A stretch of DNA of 43,642 nt from NCBI GenBank assembly GCA_024637055.1, contig JAGXFZ010000029.1, forward strand, positions 1 through 43,642. Direction: 5' to 3'. The position numbers were made by a program, and so were the translations under genes. This DNA comes from Gracilibacter sp. Lineage in GTDB: Bacteria > Bacillota > Desulfitobacteriia > Desulfitobacteriales > Syntrophobotulaceae. A model generated the notes under the pieces. It saw nothing but the letters and a program-made list of their open reading frames with translations. It had not been told where the DNA came from and searched no databases. Of this stretch, positions 20,102-29,252 are shown piece by piece (within the stretch, counting starts at the first letter, position 1; the number at the start of each line of letters is the position of its first letter).

Positions 20102-20147
20102 AAAAATAAAGCCCTACTCACAAAATTTTTGAAAGCATAAGGGCTCT
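20102..20147 (-). terminator. Rho-independent terminator of the sigma-54 activator gene
   Basis: Minus strand AGCCCTTATGC...GTAGGGCT followed by TTATTTTTT. Confidence 0.7.
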
Positions 20148-20168
20148 AAGAGATAAAACGTTCAGTTG

Positions 20169-22106
20169 TTAATCTTGTAATTTCCTCCAGAGGGTTGTCC
20201 TGCTAATACCTAAGCGCCTAGCTGCTTCAGCCTTATTACTCCCACAGTCCAGCAAAACTTTTTGTATAACATGTTTCTCTAGAGAACTGATACGTTTATC
20301 AAGAATACCGGTATCAGAATCAGATTCAGAATCTGTATCTGTTCTTACCTTTAACGGTGATTCCGAAGTCATATTAAATTGTAGTACGTCTTCTTCTTCT
20401 TCAAGAAGCAATGCATTAGAGACATCCTGAAAGTCAATCTCATTTTTCCACGGCCTCATCCCAAGCCTCTCCATTGCATTACGTAATTCTCTTATATTTC
20501 CTGGCCAACTATAGTTTAAGAGTATCTTCTCTGCTTCAGGAGTAAATTCTCCTATGGTTTTTCCTCTTCGAGAACAAAATTCACCTAGAAATCCGTAAGC
20601 AATGGTTATTATGTCTCTACCCCTGTCTTTAAGTGGGGGAATCCTTAAAGACAAGACATTAAGTCTGTAATATAAATCTTCACGAAATTCCTGGTTTCCC
20701 ACCATCTTCTTTAAGTCACGGTGAGTGGCAGCGATTAAACGGACATTGACAGGAACAATACTGCTGTCTCCCAGACGCATTACCTCTCCCTGTTCTATAA
20801 CTCTCAAAAGTCTGGCTTGGAGCATGGGAGACATTTCCCCTACCTCATCTAAAAATAGGGTGCCTCCGTGAGCCATCTCAAACATTCCTGCTTTTCCACT
20901 TTTACGCGCTCCAGTGAAAGCACCTTCTACATAACCAAATAATTCGCTTTCCAGAAGGCTTTCTGGCAAGGCGGCACAGTTTATTGCTACAAAAGGTTCA
21001 TTTCTTCTTTTGCTTGTATTATGCAGAGCATGAGCAAACATCTCTTTCCCCGAGCCGGTCTGGCCATAGATAAGAATGGTGGAGTCTACACCAGCATACT
21101 CCTTCGCTAGATCAACAGCTTTTAAGAGAGAATCACTTTTCCCGACGATATCCAAAAACTGATATTTGGCAACTAAACCTCTCTCCGATAGTTGTCTTCG
21201 TACTTTACTTTCCAGTTTTTGAAGTCTATCTATCTCATGGAAAGTTGAGACAACTCCTTCGACACGGTTATCTACCATAATGGGTACTCGATTCGCTACT
21301 ACTTTAGAGTTGCCAATCTCTAAGATTTCTCCAATCTCAGGTTGTCCTGTTTTGAGAAGCATATGGCAGTGTGCTTTAGGAATCACCTCAGTGATAAAAC
21401 GTCCGATAGCATTTTCTGCTTTCCAGCCTGATAGTTGTTCAGCAACACGGTTAAAGGCTGTTATCTTTCCCGCTTCATCCAAGGCAATGATTCCATCATA
21501 AGTGAAATTAAGAATAGCTTTTAGTTGCTCTGCTTTCTTTTTTTCTTGTTTGCGTACTGTGTTAACTCTTCGGGCTTCAGAAATTGATCTGCGCACAGCG
21601 TCATATCCCGAGGTAATAACTACAGATTCCAAACCTTGCTGTCTGGCTTCATCAGCCATAGCTACTTTACCTATGACTACTTCCACCCCATGACCCTTTA
21701 GATGTTCGATCCCTTTGTTGATATCATCTAATTCGTTACTGCAGATATAAGTAATTATTTTATCTTCAACTATTTCCTCGAAAGTTTTTACGCCGAAAAT
21801 AACATCCTCAACATCTACAATCCCTACCCTACCTCCAATCTTTTTGGCCTGGTAGTATGCTCGGGCAATATCATAACCTCCTATGGATACATCCACGACA
21901 GGGATTTCTATTCCTGAACTCCTAATCTTGGAGGTGGTGACTCCACGAGTTATAATGACCTGGTATCCTTCCTTTTCAGCGCTCGAAGCTTTTATAACAG
22001 CTTCATCCATCCTGGCACTAACTATAGTAACATCATCGGCTTCACATACTTCACGAGCGAATTGAGCTAATTCCGGGTAAGTTGCTAGGAATAAGATATC
22101 AGACAT
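20169..22106 (-). CDS. Sigma-54-dependent transcriptional activator (PrpR_N, PAS, AAA+, Fis HTH)
   Basis: GAFTGA motif (GYVEGAFTGARKSG), Walker A GQTGSGKE, C-terminal NKAEAARRLGISRTTLWRKL; start reassigned to MSDILF with GGAGGTT RBS. Confidence 0.95.
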   Translation of the reverse strand: MSDILFLATYPELAQFAREVCEADDVTIVSARMDEAVIKASSAEKEGYQVIITRGVTTSKIRSSGIEIPVVDVSIGGYDIARAYYQAKKIGGRVGIVDVEDVIFGVKTFEEIVEDKIITYICSNELDDINKGIEHLKGHGVEVVIGKVAMADEARQQGLESVVITSGYDAVRRSISEARRVNTVRKQEKKKAEQLKAILNFTYDGIIALDEAGKITAFNRVAEQLSGWKAENAIGRFITEVIPKAHCHMLLKTGQPEIGEILEIGNSKVVANRVPIMVDNRVEGVVSTFHEIDRLQKLESKVRRQLSERGLVAKYQFLDIVGKSDSLLKAVDLAKEYAGVDSTILIYGQTGSGKEMFAHALHNTSKRRNEPFVAINCAALPESLLESELFGYVEGAFTGARKSGKAGMFEMAHGGTLFLDEVGEMSPMLQARLLRVIEQGEVMRLGDSSIVPVNVRLIAATHRDLKKMVGNQEFREDLYYRLNVLSLRIPPLKDRGRDIITIAYGFLGEFCSRRGKTIGEFTPEAEKILLNYSWPGNIRELRNAMERLGMRPWKNEIDFQDVSNALLLEEEEDVLQFNMTSESPLKVRTDTDSESDSDTGILDKRISSLEKHVIQKVLLDCGSNKAEAARRLGISRTTLWRKLQD

Positions 22107-22121
22107 ATGTTCAACCTCCAA

Positions 22122-23576
22122 TTACCAGTTTCTCTTTGCGGTCCAAAATTGAGGAATGAAAAGAATGAGAATAGTGTATAGCTCAAGGCGTCCCAGCAGC
22201 ATTAGCCAGCTTAAAACAAACTTTCCAAGATTCGAGATCTCAGCATAAGTTGAGAGGGGGCCTGCAGTTCCAAAGGCAGGACCAACATTACCCAAACAAG
22301 CTATAGTAGCACCCATCGCTTCGAAAGGTTCAAGCCCTGTGGCTGCGAGAAGAATAGAACCAAATACAAATATAAAAATGTAAAGGAAAAAGAACCTAGC
22401 AACCCTTTGCAAGACAAAAGGTTCTATCACTTTTTCTTGAACTTCGATATTGATTACTAACCGGGGATGAATCGCTTGTTTGATGTTTGCCCATCCCATC
22501 TTCACCAGTAGAATCAGTCTAGCAACCTTCAAACCTCCCGTAGTGGAAGCTGCACACCCTCCACTAAACATTAAAAAGAAGATTATCATCTTACCTAGGT
22601 TAGGCCATATATCATAATCAGCAATAACAAAGCCTGTTGTGGTTATGATAGCTGTAACCTGGAATAAAGCATGTCGTAAAGCAAGTGTTAATTGATATTC
22701 TTGTTGTAGAACAAGGGTTCCAGCCACCACAAGTATAGACGAGAAGATGATAAAAAGATATACCTTCAGTTCAGTATTACGCAGGACATTGATAGTTCCT
22801 TTACGCCAAAAATTAATGTAAAGAGTAAAGTTGACTCCTGAGATTATCATGAAAGTAACCATGATAAGTTCTATTGTAAAGCTATCGAAATAGGCAACAC
22901 TCGTATCCTTAGTAGAAAAACCTCCAGTTGCCATATTTGAAAACGCATGGTTCACCGCATCGAACGGGGTCATCCCCGCAATTATGAGAAGTATTATTTC
23001 TATTATTGTGAGGCCTACATAGATACCCCAGAGAGTAAGTGCTGTATCACGTATCCTTGGCATTACTTTCTCGTTAGTGGGTCCAGGCACCTCGGCTTTG
23101 AATAGATGGACTGCACCAATTCCAATGTTCGGAAGCAAAACAATGAACAAAACAATGATACCCATGCCACCAAGCCAATGCGTCATACTCCGCCAGAACA
23201 GTATACTCCTTGGCAGACTCTCAATATCAGTTAACACAGTTGCTCCCGTGGCTGTCAATCCCGAAGTAATCTCAAATAAAGCATCTATGTAATTGGGAAC
23301 TACGCCGGATATAAATAAAGGTAAAGATCCTAAGATTACAGTCACTATCCAAGAGGTAGCGACGACTGTCAAGCTTTCTCGAACCCCCATCCGCCCCTCG
23401 CTTCCGCCTACAAAATGTAGGAACAACCCGGATAAGATAGAGAATAGCCCCACTATAATAAAGGAGCTAGTCGTCACTTCTTGATAATAGAAAGCCATCA
23501 CAGCTGGCGCCATCATTACTGCACCGTAAGCTATTAATAATCTACCTAGGATAATTCTAAAAATTCTGCTGGTCAT
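22122..23576 (-). CDS. trkH: Trk-type potassium uptake membrane subunit
   Basis: Multi-TM with repeated K+ selectivity-loop segments (TSGLTATGATV, NMATGGFSTKD, TTTGFV, CLGNVGPAFG). Confidence 0.93.
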   Translation of the reverse strand: MTSRIFRIILGRLLIAYGAVMMAPAVMAFYYQEVTTSSFIIVGLFSILSGLFLHFVGGSEGRMGVRESLTVVATSWIVTVILGSLPLFISGVVPNYIDALFEITSGLTATGATVLTDIESLPRSILFWRSMTHWLGGMGIIVLFIVLLPNIGIGAVHLFKAEVPGPTNEKVMPRIRDTALTLWGIYVGLTIIEIILLIIAGMTPFDAVNHAFSNMATGGFSTKDTSVAYFDSFTIELIMVTFMIISGVNFTLYINFWRKGTINVLRNTELKVYLFIIFSSILVVAGTLVLQQEYQLTLALRHALFQVTAIITTTGFVIADYDIWPNLGKMIIFFLMFSGGCAASTTGGLKVARLILLVKMGWANIKQAIHPRLVINIEVQEKVIEPFVLQRVARFFFLYIFIFVFGSILLAATGLEPFEAMGATIACLGNVGPAFGTAGPLSTYAEISNLGKFVLSWLMLLGRLELYTILILFIPQFWTAKRNW

Positions 23577-23635
23577 CAGTGTTCTCTACTTCCCTAAGAC
23601 TTACATTACTAATAATTACCAAGTTATACATAAGC

Positions 23636-24967
23636 TTAAAAGAATTTTTCAACTTTAGTTACAATTTCCGGAAGGGCGAAAACTACTATCCTATCCCCGT
23701 CTTGCAGAATCGTTTCTCCGTTCGGCACAAAGACGTGATCATTGTGTACTACAGCTCCTACTAGACAGCTCCGAGGTAAATTGGCGTTCTTCAGTTTTTT
23801 ACCAATAATTTTAGATTTAGGCGAAACAATCAATTCTATGGCTTGGGCCTTATCGCCTTCTAATAAGGAAACTGCAACGAATTTTTCCCTTTTGACATAG
23901 CTGAGGATAACGCTTGCGGTTATTGTCCTAGGAGATAGTACGACATCTACTCCTACTTTTTCCATTAGAGGAATATACTCTGTTTTCCCTACCCTGACGA
24001 TAGTCTTCTGAGCCCCAATTTCTTTAGCCAACAGCGCGAGTAGTAAATTAAGTTTATCATCATCAGTTAGACAAATAACCGCGTCTGCTTCCCCGACTCC
24101 TTCTTCCAGCAAGAAATCCATATCAGTACCTTCTCCACAGTATACAGTACCTTTTTTTAATGATTTTGCTACCAGATGACAACGCTCCGAATCCTTATCG
24201 ATAACTTTAACTGACATGCCCTGCTGTTCCAAGATGGTTGCCAGGTTCCTCCCTACTCTCCCCGCCCCAATAATAACAGCTCTCTTCACAGGAGTAAGTG
24301 TATCCCTAAATCTATTGGATATTTCTTTGATATCTTCTGGAGTTCCGACGAAAAAGGCATTATCATATGGTTTTAATTGATCATATCCATGAGGAATTAT
24401 CATTTTCCCCAGTCTGAGGATACCGCCAATTAATACATTAACCCCGAAATCAAGTTCGGTGATAGGCTTATCTACAATACTCGAATCAGGACGAATGCGT
24501 ACTTCAAGAAGTCTGATTCTCCCATCAGCAAAATCCTCGACATCCATGGCTGCAGGGATATTAAGGATTTTACTTATTTCCACTGCGGTCACATATTCAG
24601 GATTAATTGTTATATCTATACCCATGGACGCATGAAACTTAGCTTCTTCCTTACCGATATAATCAATGTTACGAACACGAGCCATGGTCTGACGAATACC
24701 AACCTGTTTAGCCACCATACAAACCACCATATTGACTTCATCACTGTCCGTGACAGCAATCATTAGGTCGGCCTTTTTCACATCAGGGTTGGTCAAAACT
24801 TTGGGACTCGCCCCATTTCCTTCAATCGTCATGACATCGAGGTTGTTTTGTATAATCTCCCGACGTGTTTCGTCCTCTTCAATGACTATCACATCGTGAT
24901 CTTCTTCAACCAAATATTTGGCTACACTGAAACCGACCTTCCCTGCACCAACAATAACTACACGCAT
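23636..24967 (-). CDS. trkA: Trk system NAD-binding subunit
   Basis: Two TrkA_N/TrkA_C repeats: MRVVIVGAGKVGFSVAKYL and AVIIGAGRVGRNLATIL. Confidence 0.95.
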   Translation of the reverse strand: MRVVIVGAGKVGFSVAKYLVEEDHDVIVIEEDETRREIIQNNLDVMTIEGNGASPKVLTNPDVKKADLMIAVTDSDEVNMVVCMVAKQVGIRQTMARVRNIDYIGKEEAKFHASMGIDITINPEYVTAVEISKILNIPAAMDVEDFADGRIRLLEVRIRPDSSIVDKPITELDFGVNVLIGGILRLGKMIIPHGYDQLKPYDNAFFVGTPEDIKEISNRFRDTLTPVKRAVIIGAGRVGRNLATILEQQGMSVKVIDKDSERCHLVAKSLKKGTVYCGEGTDMDFLLEEGVGEADAVICLTDDDKLNLLLALLAKEIGAQKTIVRVGKTEYIPLMEKVGVDVVLSPRTITASVILSYVKREKFVAVSLLEGDKAQAIELIVSPKSKIIGKKLKNANLPRSCLVGAVVHNDHVFVPNGETILQDGDRIVVFALPEIVTKVEKFF

Positions 24968-25121
24968 CTTAGTCCCTCACAATATTAACATTATTCTTGA
25001 TATTATCTCTTAGGATTAACTTATCATGCTCGATTTAATTCCGTATTTAACGGGTTATAGACAAAACAATATACCAACTACACATTTTTTTCAATCCATT
25101 TTTATTTATTGCTTAAATCTT

Positions 25122-26774
25122 TCATTTTTCCTGTTGCCAGCTTTGGATAACTTTAGCCATGCTGTTTATATGTTCAGCAATAATGTAAAACCAGTTAGCT
25201 TGATCAATCAAAGCCTTTTGCCCTTCTGTAAGTTCTGATTGAGACACAGTATTACAGGATGGGATATCGCTTTGTAGTATATTATAATCTTTGATAATCC
25301 CTTTGTGATTCTCTAAAACTAGAGCTGCAACGGATGTATCCCATCTGTCCAGACAACGAAGAAGTGCTAAATAGTTCTCGGAAACATTTACATATAGTTC
25401 TTCAAGTCCAATCCAGCCGTTTTCGGAAATAGATATGTTTCTATGATTAATCTTAAAGCCCAGTTGAGATAAACTCTCCGAGCTATGAGCGATATTTTTC
25501 ATTTCTTTAGCAATGAGTTGTAGGTCATGGTTCTCTACGATCTGCTGTCTAGTCATACTTCTACGTGAAAGTGCTTTTAAAAATTCTATGAGTTGTGTAT
25601 AATGCCAGTCTACTTCTTTTTTCGCTCGTTCGATTTCGGCAACATAGCGACTTTCTCCACTAGACATTACTCTTGGAAGAATCTGAAGCATACTATATAG
25701 TATTCTATTGCCCAGCCAACGTATTTCTTGACTTGCTTGGTTAAGGGCTACGGTAGGTAGCTCTAAAGCCGCTTTGGTTATATAGATGGGACTAGGCTCC
25801 TGAGTCTTTACTTTACGTTGAGGTATTAGTTTAATCAAGGCTTTGGCTAATAAACTGTTCAGAGGAAGAAAAATAATAACCATAAGGATAGCTGAAAAGA
25901 GGTGTGTATTGGCAACTTGACGAGGCAAATCCGCCGCCGACCACTCGATTAGTTTTGCAAAATATGGAAAAAAAGGCAGCAGTAGAATAGCTGCGAATAT
26001 CCGGTAAACGCTGTTAGCAATTGCGACTCTCTTGGCATCTATCCTTTCTGATCCTAGTGAAGAAATAAGCGTTGTCATAGTTCCTCCGATATGAGCACCC
26101 ATGACTAACGGGATGATAGATTCGATAGTCAATAACCCCTGACTGGATAGGGAAATAAGAATTGCTAGAAAAGCAGCACTGCTCTGCATCAGAGCCGTTA
26201 GGCCAATACTTATCAGGATCCCTAAAATCGGTTGTTGCCCAAATTGAGAAAGAAACATATATACTTCAGGAGAATCCTTCAAAGGGGCGAAGGCTCCTGA
26301 TAGATAGGCCATCCCGACAAAGATACAGCCAAAACCAATAAAAACTCTACCAATATTTTTGGTCAAGGGTGTCTTAATTATGAGGTATAATATGAACCCT
26401 ATAAATAATAGAAAAAGTGCAATATCTAAAATAGGGAAGGAGATTAACTGAATCACCACTGAAGTGCCCACAGCAGAGCCAAGTGAGACTCCAAGAGCTT
26501 GAACAAGGGTCATTAAGCCAGCGTTTACAAATTCTACCACCATAACCGTAGTGGCTGCGCTACTCTGTAAGGCAACGGTCATAACCATCCCGAATAGAGT
26601 TGCTGACCAGCTTTTCTTTGTCAAAGAGGCTAAAATGGTTTTTAATTTATTGGCTGCCAACCTTTGCAACCCATCTGAGGTAGTGCTTACGCCATAAAGG
26701 AACAGGCCCAGCCCACCTAAGAAATGCATGGCCATACTTATGGTTATCATCGTATCCGGCCTCCATAATGACAA
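25122..26774 (-). CDS. Na/Pi cotransporter family protein with C-terminal PhoU-like domain
   Basis: GLGLFLYGVSTTSDGLQ, ALQSSAATTVMVV and LMQSSAAFLAI repeats. Confidence 0.9.
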   Translation of the reverse strand: MSLWRPDTMITISMAMHFLGGLGLFLYGVSTTSDGLQRLAANKLKTILASLTKKSWSATLFGMVMTVALQSSAATTVMVVEFVNAGLMTLVQALGVSLGSAVGTSVVIQLISFPILDIALFLLFIGFILYLIIKTPLTKNIGRVFIGFGCIFVGMAYLSGAFAPLKDSPEVYMFLSQFGQQPILGILISIGLTALMQSSAAFLAILISLSSQGLLTIESIIPLVMGAHIGGTMTTLISSLGSERIDAKRVAIANSVYRIFAAILLLPFFPYFAKLIEWSAADLPRQVANTHLFSAILMVIIFLPLNSLLAKALIKLIPQRKVKTQEPSPIYITKAALELPTVALNQASQEIRWLGNRILYSMLQILPRVMSSGESRYVAEIERAKKEVDWHYTQLIEFLKALSRRSMTRQQIVENHDLQLIAKEMKNIAHSSESLSQLGFKINHRNISISENGWIGLEELYVNVSENYLALLRCLDRWDTSVAALVLENHKGIIKDYNILQSDIPSCNTVSQSELTEGQKALIDQANWFYIIAEHINSMAKVIQSWQQEK

Positions 26775-26795
26775 TTACCTGTAGTTCACTTAAAT

Positions 26796-26818
26796 AGCCT
26801 TTCCGAATTGGAAAGGCT
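26796..26818 (-). terminator. Hairpin at the end of rpoN
   Basis: AGCCTTTCC-GAATT-GGAAAGGCT perfect stem overlapping the rpoN stop; weak T-tract. Confidence 0.45.
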
Positions 26819-28203
26819 CACTTAGTTGATTTTCCTCTTCTCAGCGTAGTAGGAGGTATTCCTAGTTCATCTCTATATTTGGCAACAGTACGCCTCGAAA
26901 TTATAATTCCTGCTTTTTGAAATATATCTGCAAGAACCTTATCAGATAGTGGTTTTTCGGAGTTCTCATGAGCTATATGCTTTTTGATATCTTCCTTTAT
27001 TTTTTCAGGCGTAACTTCTTTTTCTTGCCCTATACTTCCAGCAAAAAAACACTTAACACTATGCAAACCCCGTGGAGTCTGTACATACTTATTCGCCGAT
27101 ACTCTGCTTACTGTAGATTCATGAATACCTAGTTCTTCCGCTATTTCTTTCATTGTTAACGGTTTAAGTGCAGTAACCCCTTCGTCCAGAAAGTCTTTTT
27201 GCCTTTTTACAACGGCCTCCAAGACTTCTTGAATGGTTATCCTTCTTAACTCAATACTTTTGAGAAGGTTAACAGCAGAGGTAACTTTTTTTCTTACATA
27301 CTTCTTAAGCTCCTCATCTTCATTTTCCAGGAGCACTTTTCTATAAGTATCGTTAATATTAATCTTAGGGATGTCCCGTTCATTAACTAGAACGAGGTAT
27401 TCATCCCCAACTTTTTTAATAACAGCATCAGGCACAATATATTTAAGAGGATTATTTCCGCTAAAATGGCTTCCTGGCTTAGGGTCGAGTATTCTTAGCA
27501 ATTCTCCCATTTCTTTTACATCTTTCACAGTAACCTTCAGAGCAGTAGAGATTTTTTTATAATGTCCGGCAGCTAGGTCATCAAGATAATCAAGTAACTC
27601 TTGAAGTTTAGGAGGGTGGTCCGGAATAAGGAAGAATTGCAAGACAAGACATTCTTTAAGATCTCTAGCTCCTACTCCTGGAGGGTCCAACTGTTGCACT
27701 ATGGATAAAGCCTTGTTTATCTCCTTCTCAGAAATCTTTAGACTTTCTGCCAGGTCTTCGATATTTGATGCAAGATAACCGTTATTATCTAAATTACCTA
27801 TAAGATACTCCGCATTATGGAAAAGCCTATCAGAAATTTTAGAACTATGTTTTACAAACCTCAGTTGTTCCATAAGGTATTCTTGCAAACTGGTATTATC
27901 CAGAAATGGACAATCAAATTGGGGTAATTCTGTCTCCACTGGAGTAGACGCTGTCCAATAGTCTTTCTCCTCGTGCAAAAGGCCATCCACTATCTGTTCT
28001 AGCTTAGGGTCTTCTTTTTCCTCTTCAACGTTATCTTCTAAATCTTCAGCAGCTTCGAGCAGAGGGTTTTCATTAAGCTCATTATCTACATAGCTTACAA
28101 GTTCAAGAATAGAAAGCTGCAGTATTTCAATAGCCTGATACACTTGTGGCGTCATAATAAGTTTATTTTGCTGTTGAAGAAATAGTCCTTGTCTACTGCT
28201 CAT
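26818..28203 (-). CDS. rpoN: RNA polymerase sigma-54 factor
   Basis: Region I LFLQQQNKLIMTPQVYQAIEILQLS and RpoN box ISRRTVAKYRDELGIP; start reassigned to MSSRQG. Confidence 0.97.
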   Translation of the reverse strand: MSSRQGLFLQQQNKLIMTPQVYQAIEILQLSILELVSYVDNELNENPLLEAAEDLEDNVEEEKEDPKLEQIVDGLLHEEKDYWTASTPVETELPQFDCPFLDNTSLQEYLMEQLRFVKHSSKISDRLFHNAEYLIGNLDNNGYLASNIEDLAESLKISEKEINKALSIVQQLDPPGVGARDLKECLVLQFFLIPDHPPKLQELLDYLDDLAAGHYKKISTALKVTVKDVKEMGELLRILDPKPGSHFSGNNPLKYIVPDAVIKKVGDEYLVLVNERDIPKININDTYRKVLLENEDEELKKYVRKKVTSAVNLLKSIELRRITIQEVLEAVVKRQKDFLDEGVTALKPLTMKEIAEELGIHESTVSRVSANKYVQTPRGLHSVKCFFAGSIGQEKEVTPEKIKEDIKKHIAHENSEKPLSDKVLADIFQKAGIIISRRTVAKYRDELGIPPTTLRRGKSTK

Positions 28204-28251
28204 GCCTTTACTCCCCTTTCTTGTATTCAATATGTCCTACTGTTAATAAAT

Positions 28252-29196
28252 TTATTTTTTTGCTTGAATTTTCTCTGCTATTTCTTCAATTTTGCGCAAG
28301 CGATGATTAACACCGCTTTTACCTACTTTTGGATAAAGTATCTCTCCGAGCTCTTTTAGAGAAGAATCTGGAAACTGAAGACGAATCTTGGCGATTGCTT
28401 GTAAGTTCTCTGGAAGAGATTTAATCCCTATTGTCTGCTCAATAAGACGGATGTTCTCCAATTGTCTTACTGCTGCATCTACTGTCTTGGATAAATTAGC
28501 AGTCTCACAGTTGACAATTCTATTAACTTGATTGCGCATACCCTTTAAAATCCGAATGTTTTCGAACTCCAATACAGCCGTGTGTGCTCCTATCAAAGCA
28601 AGAAATTCGAAAATATGGTTACTCTCTTTTATATAGACTACGTGAAATCTTTTACGGGTGCTTACTTTAGCATTAAGTTTAAAGATATTTAGTAAAGCGC
28701 TTATATCGTTAGCGAGAACCTCATCATTGGTAATGATTTCTAAATGGTAATTTCCTTCAGGATTACTTATTGAACCACCTGCTAGGAACGCACCTCTCAA
28801 ATAAGCTTTCTGGTCACAGCGTGTTTTTACCAAGTTTCTATCTATCCCTGGTTGTATCTCACCCTCTTGGTTAACAAGACCAATCTTCTGTAGATCCTCT
28901 ATTCCATGGGGGTATATTTTCACCAAATAAGAGTTATTTTTTTTCAAGCGTAGCTTACGCCTCACTACAATATCTACTGGCAGTCCAAGCAAATCTTTTG
29001 CTAAGTTAAAGATTTTGCGAGCTACAGCAGCATTTTCTGTAGTCACATTCAGGGAATACTTTTGATTACTGCTAATCTGCAAAGTCCCATGCATCCGGAT
29101 TAAGGAAGCAATCTCCGCAATGTCACAGCATCTCTTTTTGCCCTGCAACCTAGCGAGTTCCTCTTTAGTGATTGTGCTAAAAGACATCCATCTCAA
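28252..29196 (-). CDS. whiA: DNA-binding protein WhiA
   Basis: LAGLIDADG-like CDQKAYLRGAFLAGGSISNPEGNYHLEI and C-terminal HTH GVNHRLRKIEEIA; yvcK and rapZ neighbours. Confidence 0.95.
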   Translation of the reverse strand: MRWMSFSTITKEELARLQGKKRCCDIAEIASLIRMHGTLQISSNQKYSLNVTTENAAVARKIFNLAKDLLGLPVDIVVRRKLRLKKNNSYLVKIYPHGIEDLQKIGLVNQEGEIQPGIDRNLVKTRCDQKAYLRGAFLAGGSISNPEGNYHLEIITNDEVLANDISALLNIFKLNAKVSTRKRFHVVYIKESNHIFEFLALIGAHTAVLEFENIRILKGMRNQVNRIVNCETANLSKTVDAAVRQLENIRLIEQTIGIKSLPENLQAIAKIRLQFPDSSLKELGEILYPKVGKSGVNHRLRKIEEIAEKIQAKK

Positions 29197-29252
29197 CTCC
29201 GCTATTAAAAAGTAACGTTTTAGCTAGTATACTACCAAAACTCAGATAAAAT

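Noticed and set aside
22122-22130. Frameshift or gene fusion between trkH and the activator
   Set aside because: The genes are simply close-packed, with an RBS and separate complete domains.
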